A DNA stretch of 64,000 bases from Aliivibrio fischeri (GCA_038993745.2 CP160629.1:1550001-1614000), one strand, 5' to 3'; counted from the first letter of the stretch, positions 18,226 to 27,754 are shown. The notes: generated by a model from the letters alone, not told the origin. Made by a program: numbers and translations.

Positions 18226-19416
18226 ACTATCTAGCATGTCGATATGTATATCTTTGCCATCATATCGTACACCATTGAATAATATAGTTTTTTTATAACT
18301 CATAAGATTTTCGACTCCGACTTTACTTTCAGATGTCAATAACTGCTCAAAAGATATGCATCGTACTAAATTTTGAATATCAACGGTCGCATTCAAACGT
18401 AACTTTTTCTTGGGAACGTTAAACTCAAGTTTCACCTTACCCTCTGGTAATTTAGATAGCGAAATGAACTCTAGTTGTTCAACCTGACTCTCCTGATCTC
18501 TGCTTTCAGATTTCCGAAATAATTGTTCAATATGAACACCTGTTTTCGGGTCAACAACATATACACGAAAATGGCGTTTTTTCTTCGTGTCTTCAACCCA
18601 TGCATCTAAGTGTTCACTACCCTTTAATAACCATTGGTTGATCGCTTTTTTAGCACTACGGATAAATTGAATATCCTGTCCATCATATGAAAGTGATATA
18701 TGAACACGTTTGTCTTCAATGTTAAGATAAAATGGGATCTTTAACTTGCCGAGTGGGTCAAAGATTTTTTTCTCTTGCACTGTCGTAGTTTGGGAAACTT
18801 TGGTCTCATTTACTTGCTCCACCAGTTCCCCTAGCATTGTCCATGACTGAAGCCCGCTTGTAAGCGCAATTTCTACCTTAGGTCGAATTTTGTCTTCGGT
18901 CTTTCTTGACAGCATAATTAGCTGTTCTATATCATCCCCACTGCAAAATTTTTGCTTCAACAACTGATTTTTTAAAAGGAATCTAACAGAATATTCACTA
19001 GTCTTTGCTTGTACCCTAACCCCCTCTCCATTAGCGAGCTTTACTTTTTTTTCTAAAATTAGCGGCTTCCAATAACTACTCATCCAATTAGCCGAAACTG
19101 GCTTATTTTTCGAAATTTTGTGCTTAGTGGAAGTACGACGCTCGATTACACAAGGGTGTTTCGGCCATGGTGGTCCTAACTCATCAAAATATACTTTTGC
19201 CCCATTTGGATGCTCATAATAAAAAACATTATCACCACAATTTGGACACTTTGCATTTGGAACCGTAAAGGCCTGAACTGAATTATATTGTTTTGAGTTA
19301 GATTTAAAACCTGTTGGTTTCTTAACATTTAATAATGTTGTAGCGTTTCTTGTTGTTTTTCTATTCACCGAAATTGGACGCACAATCCCGTCAATAGTCA
19401 CAAATTTAATAGACAT
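18214..19416 (-). CDS. Unknown 400-residue protein with N-terminal zinc-finger-like motif
   Basis: Not assigned to a function. Residues about 56-90 hold CPNCGDNVFYYEHPNG and then VYFDELGPPWPKHPC, a compact Cys/His pattern that looks like a metal-binding element. The rest is basic and rich in beta strands, with a module containing KRVHISLSYDGQDIQF in the middle. There is no signal peptide or membrane segment. The gene is intact and alone on the minus strand within an otherwise decayed island next to a type I system, which suggests a defence or cargo function (inference). The 173 bases upstream (19417-19589) hold no gene. Confidence 0.6.
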   Translation of the reverse strand: MSIKFVTIDGIVRPISVNRKTTRNATTLLNVKKPTGFKSNSKQYNSVQAFTVPNAKCPNCGDNVFYYEHPNGAKVYFDELGPPWPKHPCVIERRTSTKHKISKNKPVSANWMSSYWKPLILEKKVKLANGEGVRVQAKTSEYSVRFLLKNQLLKQKFCSGDDIEQLIMLSRKTEDKIRPKVEIALTSGLQSWTMLGELVEQVNETKVSQTTTVQEKKIFDPLGKLKIPFYLNIEDKRVHISLSYDGQDIQFIRSAKKAINQWLLKGSEHLDAWVEDTKKKRHFRVYVVDPKTGVHIEQLFRKSESRDQESQVEQLEFISLSKLPEGKVKLEFNVPKKKLRLNATVDIQNLVRCISFEQLLTSESKVGVENLMSYKKTILFNGVRYDGKDIHIDMLDSLES

Positions 19417-19589
19417 AAAATTAACCTTACGAGCCTCTACAAACTTCTCTCACTGCATGGTGTATTTTAAACTAATGCTCAAGGAACACTCTTGCTATCA
19501 ATCAAAATATGATTTGTACACATAGCATATCTCTGGACAATACTAGTTCCGAAAGTCGTAATTAGTATTCTTCCTGACATACCTCTGAA

Positions 19590-20072
19590 CTAGTAGTTAC
19601 TCTGTTTCAGAAAAAAAGTTACTAGTTTAACCAGATCTTGGCTGCTGCACTTGGTAAGTAGAAATCTGCACTTTTCTGCAAACTCTTCATTCTGGATAGT
19701 CACACCAGAACAAATGACCGCATGTACCTTGTCATAATCTTCATTATGAATAGATAATAGCAATTGAGACTCCCAAGGACCTGAGACTTGTTCTTGCTGT
19801 TCCATTGCTCGTTCTATATCTCTCTTCGCTTCTTTACGAGCAACTATTTCACGAGCCTCGTTAAGAATCTTCGCTTCATCAACAATCGACTCCGCTCTGA
19901 GCTGTATATAAATGCTCTCACATTTATTTTTATCACCTTCAGACAATCCACGAGCTTTGGTCCACAAGCCTCTGCGTATTTCTCCAACACTCAGTTCATC
20001 AGCAACACGTTCATATACCCACTCTTCAATTATTCTCTTCTTCGAACTTCTATTCTTAGTAAAAAATCGCAT
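19590..20072 (-). CDS. Unknown 160-residue island protein
   Basis: Not recognised by function. Residues about 15-60 (EWVYERVADELSVGEIRRGL onward, then KARGLSEGDKNKCESIYIQL) resemble a short N-terminal module that I recall at the start of many small uncharacterised or repeat-containing proteins. A highly charged helix (about 65-95) and a helical C-terminal part follow. There is no signal peptide or membrane segment. It is in tandem with the 400-residue gene, with 173 bases between them. The ATG at 20072 lacks a strong ribosome binding site. Confidence 0.5.
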   Translation of the reverse strand: MRFFTKNRSSKKRIIEEWVYERVADELSVGEIRRGLWTKARGLSEGDKNKCESIYIQLRAESIVDEAKILNEAREIVARKEAKRDIERAMEQQEQVSGPWESQLLLSIHNEDYDKVHAVICSGVTIQNEEFAEKCRFLLTKCSSQDLVKLVTFFLKQSNY

Positions 20073-20267
20073 TGCTCTCGTACGTCCATCCTAGTTCTTA
20101 ATTTCGTAATTTTATCAATGCCAATCATCTGAATCCACCATAAGAGTCAAACCTGTTTGAAAACACCTAACATTATGCCAAACACGCATCTCGCTTCTGT
20201 CCCAAAGCCCTCACGACACCGCCCACGCTGCGCCAATAAAAAACACCGAATAAACCCAAAGTAATCA

Positions 20268-20450
20268 CAACCCTCACCTGATCAAAGCCCTAAAGAGTGC
20301 ATTGATTACGTGATCTTACATGAACTTTGCCACATCGCAGAATACAACCACAGTGAACGTTTCTGGCGCTTATTAACCAGCGTGATGCCAAACTGGAAAG
20401 AAGTAAAAAGCAAACTCGATGGGATGGCGGAACTGTATTTGAATGAGTAA
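20268..20450 (+). repeat. Direct repeat, right copy: truncated 3' end of a YgjP-like gene
   Basis: 183 bases encoding the zincin helix and C-terminus of a YgjP-like protein, ending in TAA at 20450. There is no 5' part, and one base is lost near 20289, so it is a dead fragment. No intact gene lies between 20073 and 20543. This copy marks the right edge of the restriction island. Confidence 0.88.
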
Positions 20451-20543
20451 ATCAAGATTACTTTTTTTTAAACTTTATCACTCCACCTGTTTATAGTATA
20501 AACATGCCTAAAATACTGTGTTCTAAAATTATAAGGCTCCAAG

Positions 20544-20876
20544 ATGTCTAAAATGTTCTTCAAAGGTCGTATCGAGACTCGTCAAAACCACGTTCTTTCT
20601 GGTTACAACACTAAGCGTGACGTTAAGTTAGGTACTGAAGAAGCACCATTAACTCTAGTTGTTCAAACAGAAGAGCGTAAAATCGAAGTTGAAGCCCAAG
20701 TTGCTGAGCATAAATTGTTTGCTAACATTGAAGTGAATGCAGAGAAAGAAGAAAATATTCTTGAGCTTGAAGGCGTATTAAACAAGCCTAAGACAACTCG
20801 CTTTGAGAAAACACCTAACCGCAACGATCCTTGTTCTTGTGGTAGCGGTAAGAAATACAAAAAATGCTGTGCTTAA
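20544..20876 (+). CDS. SEC-C/SWIM metal-binding motif protein, PBPRA1643 family
   Basis: 110 residues. The C-terminus carries the SEC-C zinc motif NDPCSCGSGKKYKKCC (CxCx(n)CC), also found at the end of SecA. The N-terminal part matches, from memory, the small marine gammaproteobacterial family named after PBPRA1643. Its function is unknown. It is monocistronic, with aagg before the ATG and a strong hairpin terminator after it. It is the first backbone gene after the restriction island. Confidence 0.85.
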   Translation: MSKMFFKGRIETRQNHVLSGYNTKRDVKLGTEEAPLTLVVQTEERKIEVEAQVAEHKLFANIEVNAEKEENILELEGVLNKPKTTRFEKTPNRNDPCSCGSGKKYKKCCA

Positions 20877-20922
20877 TAGCTAATTAACGTTAAGTTACTT
20901 AATTAAATCTAAACGCATTACA

Positions 20923-20976
20923 AAAAAGAGCCTCTGTTTATCTGTTAGTAATAACAAACAACATGAGGCTCTTTTT
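20923..20976. terminator. Bidirectional terminator
   Basis: AAAAAGAGCCTC and GAGGCTCTTTTT are perfect complementary arms with A and T tracts on opposite sides, between convergent genes. It serves both the SEC-C gene and nagK. Confidence 0.85.
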
Positions 20977-21008
20977 GTATCTAAATTTCTATCTTATTTT
21001 CGTAGAAC

Positions 21009-21920
21009 TTAGTCTTTAATATTCAAGAATGCTGCACCACGCACACCACCAGAATCACCGTGTTTCGCTTTAATAATACGAGGAACGCGACCTACTGATA
21101 ATAAATGTTTTGGTAAACGCTTTGGTAGCTCTTCGTAAATCAACTCAAAGTTAGATAAACCACCACCAAGAGCGACAACGTGTGGGTCAAAACAAGTAAA
21201 TAAATTAGCGAAACAGATTGCTAAGAGCTCCATGAAACGATCAACATGTTCTACTGCATTCGCATCACCTTCAGCATGAGCTTTAATAATATCAATCGCT
21301 TTCTTTTGCTCACCATAGTAATGCGCGTAAAGCAGCTCAAAGCCACGTCCAGAAAGGTAGTTATCAATACAGCCTTTGTTACCACAGCCACATTCAAGTA
21401 ATGGTGCGTTTTCACCTAAATGAAACCATGCATCAATAGGTAAACGTGAATGACCTAATTCACCAGCAACATGGCTGTAACCCGAGAAGGCCTTACCATC
21501 AAAAATTAAACCACCACCAAAACCAGTCCCTAGAATTAATCCCATCACTGATGGTGAATCTTTTAACTCTTCATCCCATGCTTCTGATAATGCAAAACAG
21601 TTAGCATCGTTATCAATTTTTACTGAACGACCAATTTTTGCTTCTAAATCTTTACGTAAAAATTGCCCTTTTGCTGCCGGAACATTACTTGTTAATAAAG
21701 CACCAGTTTCAGCATCTTCCATTCCCGGAATACCTAAACCGACTTTACCTTCAACGCCAAACTCTGCATCATACTTTGCAATCAATGATGCAATATCATC
21801 AACTAATAACGAGTAATTTTCAGTTTGTGTTGGAATTCGCTCAGTTGCGACACGCTCAAGTTTTTCATTAAACGCACCAAACTCAATCTTGGTTCCACCC
21901 ACATCAAAACCGTAGTACAT
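21009..21920 (-). CDS. nagK: N-acetyl-D-glucosamine kinase (ROK family)
   Basis: 303 residues, the same length as E. coli NagK. It has the N-terminal phosphate motif [11 protein letters not shown], catalytic region [32 protein letters not shown] and the ROK zinc cluster [17 protein letters not shown]. It phosphorylates GlcNAc released from peptidoglycan or chitin turnover to GlcNAc-6-P in the cytoplasm. The start has a good aagga ribosome binding site. It is monocistronic between convergent and tandem neighbours. Other ROK sugar kinases are the main alternative. Confidence 0.85.
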   Translation of the reverse strand: MYYGFDVGGTKIEFGAFNEKLERVATERIPTQTENYSLLVDDIASLIAKYDAEFGVEGKVGLGIPGMEDAETGALLTSNVPAAKGQFLRKDLEAKIGRSVKIDNDANCFALSEAWDEELKDSPSVMGLILGTGFGGGLIFDGKAFSGYSHVAGELGHSRLPIDAWFHLGENAPLLECGCGNKGCIDNYLSGRGFELLYAHYYGEQKKAIDIIKAHAEGDANAVEHVDRFMELLAICFANLFTCFDPHVVALGGGLSNFELIYEELPKRLPKHLLSVGRVPRIIKAKHGDSGGVRGAAFLNIKD

Positions 21921-22045
21921 AAGGTATCCTTGTCCTAATCTATTCTAAATTTTTATGGTGTTATCTTACCTAATTTTTAGCTATACAGACTGTGACCTAT
22001 CCGATATTCATCGGTTTTTAGTGTGAATTGAACCTCAAACTGGTA

Positions 22046-22789
22046 TTAGATTTCGTTATTTACTTTCAGATTTGTACGAAATTCAATCAAACGTTTTAAC
22101 CCCATACCTCGTTCTGCACCTTTTACTGGTCGCTTACTATAAAGGTAATGCTCTCGGAACAATTCAAACCAGTGCTCTAAATGTCTTGCGTTCTGTTGTT
22201 CACCAAACAGATCAAGTACCAAGCTGGCAACTTCTGCAGTAGCAAGCTGATGATCTTTTGAAGCTTTACGCATAATGTAATTAGAAAGTTGCTCACTCTT
22301 AAAAGAAAGAACGGGTAACTGATGTAAATATGGGCTTTTACGATACATTCTTCCTGCTTCACGCCAGCTACCGTCTAATAAGATAAATAGTGGTGTTTTC
22401 CCTTCTTCCATAATCACTTCGTTACGCACTAATGACTTATCTTCAATTTGCTCTTCTGGGAAAACCACAAAAGGCTGATAAGCTTCATTATTTAACAATG
22501 CTAACATTTCTTCACTTGGCTCAGTACGCGACCAAAGATAGGCGTGCGTTTCTGGGATCACATCAGCAATCAATTTGCCTGTATTACTTGGTTTTAATAC
22601 CTCTGTATCAAACATAATAAGTAAGAAAGCAGCATCTGATGTGGTTTCTGGTTGATATTCACAGATACAGTGGTCTTTATGAACTTGGCAAAATTCACAG
22701 CGATTCACATTCGCCCCTCTTGCATTAAAAGGTTTAGAAGAACGAGCTAATCTTTCTTTATGTAACTGGTGAACTTTATGAATGCGCAT
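22046..22789 (-). CDS. tapT: tRNA-uridine aminocarboxypropyltransferase (DTW domain)
   Basis: 247 residues from the ATG at 22789, which aligns with the usual TapT/YfiP N-terminus (MRIHKVHQLHKERLARSSKP). A longer frame extends to 22990 but would run into the divergent gene. A zinc-binding CEFCQVHKDHCICEY is followed by the DTW core, here ILLDGSWREAGRMYRKSP, and SNYIMRKA. TapT makes acp3U at position 47 of tRNAs. The motif reads DGSW rather than the classical DxTW, a conservative change. Confidence 0.85.
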   Translation of the reverse strand: MRIHKVHQLHKERLARSSKPFNARGANVNRCEFCQVHKDHCICEYQPETTSDAAFLLIMFDTEVLKPSNTGKLIADVIPETHAYLWSRTEPSEEMLALLNNEAYQPFVVFPEEQIEDKSLVRNEVIMEEGKTPLFILLDGSWREAGRMYRKSPYLHQLPVLSFKSEQLSNYIMRKASKDHQLATAEVASLVLDLFGEQQNARHLEHWFELFREHYLYSKRPVKGAERGMGLKRLIEFRTNLKVNNEI

Positions 22790-22880
22790 GAACAACAACC
22801 AAGCAATTTTATTTATATGGAAAAAAAAGCGCATTTTACTTACAGTATGAGTAATAACAAGTTCTAAAGAGAAATTCCTA

Positions 22881-23684
22881 ATGGAAAATAATTGGATTGA
22901 ATACAGTGACACGTTACGTTTTGGATTTTTTGTTACTGCTTTCATCATTTTTGCTTTGGCTGAATACAAATGGCCTCGTAAAGCACTCACTCAAAATAAA
23001 CAGTTCCGTTGGTTAAACAATATAGGCTTAATTTTTTTCAACAGTATCGTCCTTCGTTTAACCTTACCGTTATTAGCCGTTGATGCTGCTCTTATCGCAA
23101 ATCAGGAACAATTTGGTTTATTTAATTACCTCAATACGCCTACTTTCTTAACGATTCTCTTATCCATTTTATTATTGGATTGGCTGATTTATTGGCAGCA
23201 TCGAGCGTTTCACCGCATTCCTTTACTGTGGCGATTACATCGTATGCATCACTCAGATCAAGATATTGATGTCACGACAGGAACACGCTTTCACCCCATT
23301 GAAATTATTCTCTCTATGTTGATTAAAATCGCAGCGATAGGGTTACTTGGTATTCCAGTTGAAGCCGTCATTATTTTTGAAATTGTTTTGAACGTCAGTG
23401 CGATGTTTAATCACAGTAATTTATTTATTCCACGTACACTTGATCGATACATTCGAGGGTTATTCGTTACTCCTGATTTTCATCGAGTGCACCACTCTGT
23501 TCACATCTCTGAAATGCATAATAATTATGGTTTCTTTTTATCTATTTGGGACCGAATTGGAAATACTTATTTAGTAAAGCCCATTGATGGTCATCAGGAT
23601 ATGAAGATTGGATTGGGATTTTTCAGAAAAGAAAGAGAACAACGCTTAGATAAAATGCTGACTCAACCCTTTAGGAAGAAATAA
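22881..23684 (+). CDS. Sterol desaturase/fatty acid hydroxylase family membrane protein
   Basis: 267 residues with four or more transmembrane segments and the eight-histidine di-iron pattern: HRAFH, HRMHH and HRVHHS, plus further His residues (FNHSN, MHNN). The family uses O2 to hydroxylate or desaturate lipids at the inner membrane. The substrate is unknown. It is divergent from tapT and followed by a strong terminator. Confidence 0.85.
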   Translation: MENNWIEYSDTLRFGFFVTAFIIFALAEYKWPRKALTQNKQFRWLNNIGLIFFNSIVLRLTLPLLAVDAALIANQEQFGLFNYLNTPTFLTILLSILLLDWLIYWQHRAFHRIPLLWRLHRMHHSDQDIDVTTGTRFHPIEIILSMLIKIAAIGLLGIPVEAVIIFEIVLNVSAMFNHSNLFIPRTLDRYIRGLFVTPDFHRVHHSVHISEMHNNYGFFLSIWDRIGNTYLVKPIDGHQDMKIGLGFFRKEREQRLDKMLTQPFRKK

Positions 23685-23713
23685 AAAAAGGCGATCCAAA
23701 GATCGCCTTTTTT
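23685..23713. terminator. Bidirectional terminator
   Basis: GGCGATC / GATCGCC with an A run on the left and a T run on the right, directly after the stop codon of the hydroxylase gene and before the convergent AbgT gene. Confidence 0.88.
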
Positions 23714-23753
23714 ATTTATAGATTATGTATTTCTCGCTAAATTTCTATATTAA

Positions 23754-25334
23754 TTATGGTGTATAGAACGTAGCTGCACCAGGACCAACTGGTAGACCAA
23801 ATACAAATACCCACACGTAAAACAGAACACTCCAACCAAACATAAAGCAGATTGAATAAGGTAGCATAGTTGCAATCAGAGTACCGATACCTAGATTCTT
23901 CATGTAACGTGTTGCTACAGCAAGAATAAGACCGAAGTAGCTCATCATTGGTGTAATGATGTTCGTCGTTGAATCACCAATACGGTATGCAGCTTGAATT
24001 GTTTCAGGCGCATAACCTACTAGCATTAACATTGGAACAAAGATTGGTGCGGTTACTGCCCATTGTGCAGACGCTGAACCGATCATTAAGTTAATGAAGC
24101 CACACATTAAGATAAATGCGAAGAATAACATAGGACCAGTAAGACCAACGTCTTGTAAGAAGCTCGCCCCACCAACCGCAATCACTTGACCAAAGTTAGT
24201 CCACTTAAAGAAAGCAACAAACTGCGCAGCAAAGAATACAAGAACAATGTACATGCCCATTGACGACATTGATGTAGCCATTGCATTGATGACATCACGA
24301 TCATTCTTCATTGAACCAGTCACTTTACCGTAAACAAAGCCTGGAATAGCAAAGAATACAAAAATAAAGGCAACGATACTCTTAAGGAATGGTGAACCAG
24401 CGACGGTACCAGTAGCTGAACGTAAAACACCATCTTCAGGAACAATTGTCCATGCAAGTAATGCACTCACGACTAGAACAGCTATACCAGCTAATTTAAG
24501 ACCTTTCTTTTCAACATCCGTAAGTTTACCCATCGAATCATTAGACAGATCTTCAGATGCTTCTTCATCATTGTATTTACCCAGTTTCGGCTCAACAATT
24601 TTCTCTGTTACAAATGCACCAGTGATAGCAATAAAGAAAGTAGAAACAAACATAAAGTACCAGTTTGCTTCAGGACCAACAGTATAAGTTGGGTCAATCA
24701 TTTGCGCTGCAGTTTCAGTAATACCTGAAAGCAGTGGATCAACCGTACCAATAAGAAGGTTTGCAGAATAACCACCTGATACACCCGCAAACGCAGCAGC
24801 AAGACCGGCTAATGGGTGACGACCCAATGAGTGGAAAAGCATAGCAGCAAGGGGAATAAGTACAACATAACCAAGCTCTGATGCTGTATTTGAAATAATA
24901 CCAGCAAAAACAACGGTTACAGTAACCATACGCTTAGACGCACCCATTACCATACCACGCATTGCCGCTGATAATAGACCTGAATGTTCTGCAATAGCAA
25001 CACCAAGCATCGCTACAAGTACGGTACCTAATGGAGCAAAACCAACAAAGTTTTTCACTAAGTTAGTTACGATTAATTGTAAGCCTTCTGCATTAAACAG
25101 GCTTACTACGTGGATCATCCCATCAGCGGCACGTCCTTTCGCTCCTTCTGGGCGAGGATCCATAACTGATAGCTCAAAATAACCTGCGATACCGGATAAA
25201 ACGAGAATGGCCACACAAAAGATTGCGAAAAGAGTAATTGGGTGTGGTAGTAAGTTTCCTAGGTATTCAACAGAATCAAGAAAGCGAGTAAATAAAGGCC
25301 TTTTAGGCTGTTGTTGTGATGCAGACGAACTCAT
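23754..25334 (-). CDS. AbgT-family transporter
   Basis: 526 residues with about a dozen hydrophobic segments. Family landmarks include NLLPHPITLFAIFC at the start, NFVGFAPLGTVLVAMLGVAIAE and GVSGGYSANLLIGTVDPLLSG. AbgT proteins were first described as p-aminobenzoyl-glutamate importers; some members export sulfonamide antimetabolites. The direction and substrate here are open. An aaggag ribosome binding site precedes the ATG. The gene stands alone. Confidence 0.85.
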   Translation of the reverse strand: MSSSASQQQPKRPLFTRFLDSVEYLGNLLPHPITLFAIFCVAILVLSGIAGYFELSVMDPRPEGAKGRAADGMIHVVSLFNAEGLQLIVTNLVKNFVGFAPLGTVLVAMLGVAIAEHSGLLSAAMRGMVMGASKRMVTVTVVFAGIISNTASELGYVVLIPLAAMLFHSLGRHPLAGLAAAFAGVSGGYSANLLIGTVDPLLSGITETAAQMIDPTYTVGPEANWYFMFVSTFFIAITGAFVTEKIVEPKLGKYNDEEASEDLSNDSMGKLTDVEKKGLKLAGIAVLVVSALLAWTIVPEDGVLRSATGTVAGSPFLKSIVAFIFVFFAIPGFVYGKVTGSMKNDRDVINAMATSMSSMGMYIVLVFFAAQFVAFFKWTNFGQVIAVGGASFLQDVGLTGPMLFFAFILMCGFINLMIGSASAQWAVTAPIFVPMLMLVGYAPETIQAAYRIGDSTTNIITPMMSYFGLILAVATRYMKNLGIGTLIATMLPYSICFMFGWSVLFYVWVFVFGLPVGPGAATFYTP

Positions 25335-25691
25335 CTGTAACTCCTTGTTTTTGACCTACCTTAAACAAATCATATTAAACGTTAGAAACAATGAACAATA
25401 TTGTGTGATTTAGTTAAAAGTAAGTACATCCAAAATTCACAGAAAGGTTACTTGATTGTTACAATCATTAAAAGAGCAAAATGTCACAAAGTATTTCAAA
25501 TGTAGTTAATTTAACCAGTTTAACATCACAAAACAAAACTTTTAATTAACAATCAATCAGTTTATTTCACATAAAAGTCGAGATGAAAAATGAGAAAGTA
25601 CTATAATTAGCTTTCAATATTCTCTATTTTGATGTTAATTCCCGTGAAATTCATTCAAAATAGTTATCTGCATTTTTTATATAGGCTTGTT
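25335..25691. other. AT-rich divergent intergenic region
   Basis: 357 bases between the AbgT gene and the NlpC/P60 gene. It is very AT-rich and must hold both promoters. I see no gene, conserved RNA or convincing palindrome. Confidence 0.5.
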
Positions 25692-26171
25692 ATGTTTCGT
25701 CACCTTTTCGCTATATTTACTGTTGTTGGCTTATTGGGGTGCTCCTCAACTCCTCCAGTGGCAGAGTTATCAAAACAAGAGATCACCACTCAACATCCAC
25801 AGCTCTCATCATCAGATGCTTATCAAGATTATTTTTATCAATGGCAAGGAGTTCCGTATAAATACGGGGGTACTTCTAAGAATGGCGTTGATTGTTCTGC
25901 ATTTACTCAAAACGCATTTGATGTTTTACATCGTTTATCGCTGCCAAGAACTACAGAGTATCAAGCAACTTCTGGCACTCAAATCGCATTAGCTAATGCT
26001 AAAAAAGGCGATTTAATCTTTTTCAAAACCAGTGTAAAAGTAAGGCATGTTGGTGTTTATATTGGAAATAGAGAATTTATGCATGCATCTACATCCAAAG
26101 GCGTGATTATCTCTAGCTTAGATAATCCTTATTGGAAAAAAGCATTCTGGCAAGTTCGAAGAGTGTTATAA
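25692..26171 (+). CDS. NlpC/P60 family lipoprotein, peptidoglycan endopeptidase
   Basis: 159 residues from the ATG at 25692; an in-frame upstream start at 25629 would bury the signal. The lipobox is VVGLLGCSS. The NlpC/P60 catalytic Cys is in YGGTSKNGVDCSAFTQ and the catalytic His in RHVGVYIGNREFMHAS, with a third polar residue downstream. Such enzymes (Spr/MepS, NlpC) cleave peptide cross-links of murein from the outer membrane. Its short linker makes it closer to NlpC or MepS than to multidomain relatives. Confidence 0.85.
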   Translation: MFRHLFAIFTVVGLLGCSSTPPVAELSKQEITTQHPQLSSSDAYQDYFYQWQGVPYKYGGTSKNGVDCSAFTQNAFDVLHRLSLPRTTEYQATSGTQIALANAKKGDLIFFKTSVKVRHVGVYIGNREFMHASTSKGVIISSLDNPYWKKAFWQVRRVL

Positions 26172-26172
26172 A

Positions 26173-26211
26173 CAAAAAAGCTAAGTGAAATACCCCTACT
26201 TCACTTAGCTT
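26173..26211 (-). terminator. Strong hairpin terminator between convergent genes
   Basis: A perfect 12-bp stem AAGCTAAGTGAA / TTCACTTAGCTT (26179-26190, 26200-26211). The T tract is on the minus strand, so it mainly terminates the DUF3802 gene. It may also stop the NlpC/P60 transcript. Confidence 0.8.
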
Positions 26212-26239
26212 CACGATCTTTCGTTCTTTATGATATGAA

Positions 26240-26575
26240 TTACTTAAATGCGCTATCAAATAAGTTTTTAATTAGACCAATATAATCATCTAAAAACATT
26301 ACTTGTTCATTTGTCGCTTTTTGAACCCATGCTCCAGCTAACACTTCCCCTAAGTCATCAACAACAGCATCAGCTTCTCTTAGCAGTGTAAATCTAACAT
26401 CAGGATCCAATTCAGGATTTTGCTGAAAAACGACCATCAAATTTGAAGCAACAAGATCATTAACGATATCTTCAACCGTCTCTTCTCCTGTATCACCTTG
26501 TTGGTTTGCAAAAATTGAAAGGTGTTCAGTCAAATATTCAATTAATGCGTGGTATCCATCAGTGTTGACAATCAT
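26240..26575 (-). CDS. DUF3802 family protein
   Basis: 111 residues from the ATG at 26575 (MIVNTDGYHALIEYL); a longer frame to 26641 has an unlikely hydrophobic extension. It is acidic and helical with no signal peptide, and similar to the small DUF3802 family that I associate with Vibrionaceae and relatives. Function unknown. It is monocistronic, convergent with the NlpC/P60 gene and divergent from the fructosamine kinase gene. Confidence 0.7.
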   Translation of the reverse strand: MIVNTDGYHALIEYLTEHLSIFANQQGDTGEETVEDIVNDLVASNLMVVFQQNPELDPDVRFTLLREADAVVDDLGEVLAGAWVQKATNEQVMFLDDYIGLIKNLFDSAFK

Positions 26576-26831
26576 ATTCTGTCCATTTAGTTGTAATTTA
26601 TTATTAACTAACCAGTAATTTATCAAAATTGAGATCGACACTCAAACGCTTTCCATTAAGCTTGACAGATAGATCAACTCTTTAATTGATTTTCTTCACG
26701 CTTATTACTTCCTTTTTACGAATTGCTTATAAGCTTTTCACATTGAGGTGTTTTTTAGTCTTACCTCACAGATATTTATCTCAAATATACTATGCTTAGT
26801 GTCTGTTTATCAGATATTGTGAGGTAATATT

Positions 26832-27698
26832 ATGTGGCAAGCTATTGCAAAACAAATCTCTGAAGTAACTCAACAACCTTTCAGTATCTCAGAACGTGAG
26901 AGTGTGAATGGTGGCGAAATAAATGACTGCTACATGATAAGTAATGGAAGTCAGCGTTATTTTGTCAAAATTAATGAAAAAGCAGAACTTCCTATATTTG
27001 AAACTGAAATAGAAAGCCTCACTCAACTTGATAAATCAGATCATATCTTTGTCCCCTCCCCAATCCATATAGGAACAACCAAAGAACATTCATTTTTAGT
27101 TCTTAATTACCTCCCAACCAAAAGTATGGATAAAGACGCTTTTTATGAATTAGGTGTCAGTCTTGCGAATCACCATCTATGGGGTGACCAACTCGAATAC
27201 GGTTTTGACTGTGATAATTATCTTGGAAATGTATTACAAGTAAATACTTGGCACCGTCGTTGGGATTGTTTTTTTGCAGAGCAGCGCATTGGCTGGCAAC
27301 TTCAACTACTCAAAGAAAAAGGGATGGTCCTTGGGGATATCGATACCCTAGTTAAAAATAGTAAATTAATTCTTCATAACCACCAACCCAAACCGGCATT
27401 ACTGCATGGTGATTTATGGCATGGCAATATTGCTTTAAGTGTTAAGGGACCAATAAGTTACGATCCCGCATCTTATTGGGGAGATGCTGAATGTGATTTA
27501 GCAATGGTTGAACTGTTTGGAGGGATTCAAGACAGTTTCTTTGAAGGTTATGAATCCATATCCCCTATTTCTGAAGGCTTTGAGACTCGTCAGCACTTAT
27601 ATAGCCTTTATCATGTATTAAATCATTGCAATATGTTTGGTGGTGAATACATGTTCCATGCACAACAACTGATCGATAAGCTAAATTTAAATGAATGA
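26832..27698 (+). CDS. Fructosamine kinase family protein
   Basis: 288 residues with the aminoglycoside-phosphotransferase-like kinase fold. It has a G-rich N-lobe (SVNGGEINDCYMI), catalytic Lys in YFVKINEK, catalytic loop LLHGDLWHGN and metal-binding YDPASYWGDAECDLAM. Bacterial relatives (YniA) phosphorylate protein-bound ketosamines or ribulosamines, helping deglycation. The natural substrate here is unproven. A gaggt ribosome binding site precedes the ATG. Confidence 0.88.
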   Translation: MWQAIAKQISEVTQQPFSISERESVNGGEINDCYMISNGSQRYFVKINEKAELPIFETEIESLTQLDKSDHIFVPSPIHIGTTKEHSFLVLNYLPTKSMDKDAFYELGVSLANHHLWGDQLEYGFDCDNYLGNVLQVNTWHRRWDCFFAEQRIGWQLQLLKEKGMVLGDIDTLVKNSKLILHNHQPKPALLHGDLWHGNIALSVKGPISYDPASYWGDAECDLAMVELFGGIQDSFFEGYESISPISEGFETRQHLYSLYHVLNHCNMFGGEYMFHAQQLIDKLNLNE

Positions 27699-27724
27699 CA
27701 ATAGGTATTCACCTAGCAAATACA

Positions 27725-27754
27725 ATGAGATGGTACTTGCCATCTCATTTTTTG
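27725..27754 (+). terminator. Rho-independent terminator
   Basis: Stem ATGAGATGG / CCATCTCAT with a TACTTG loop, followed by TTTTTT, 27 bases after the fructosamine kinase gene. The remaining 180 bases before the next gene hold no ORF I can support. Confidence 0.85.

Noticed and set aside
16007..20450. Insertion sequence flanked by direct repeats
   Set aside because: No transposase or terminal inverted repeats were seen, and the 184-bp repeat is coding DNA with synonymous divergence, unlike a target duplication.
22790..22990. N-terminal extension of the tapT frame to 22990
   Set aside because: It would overlap the divergent hydroxylase gene and adds a hydrophobic stretch absent from TapT proteins; the ATG at 22789 gives the normal start.
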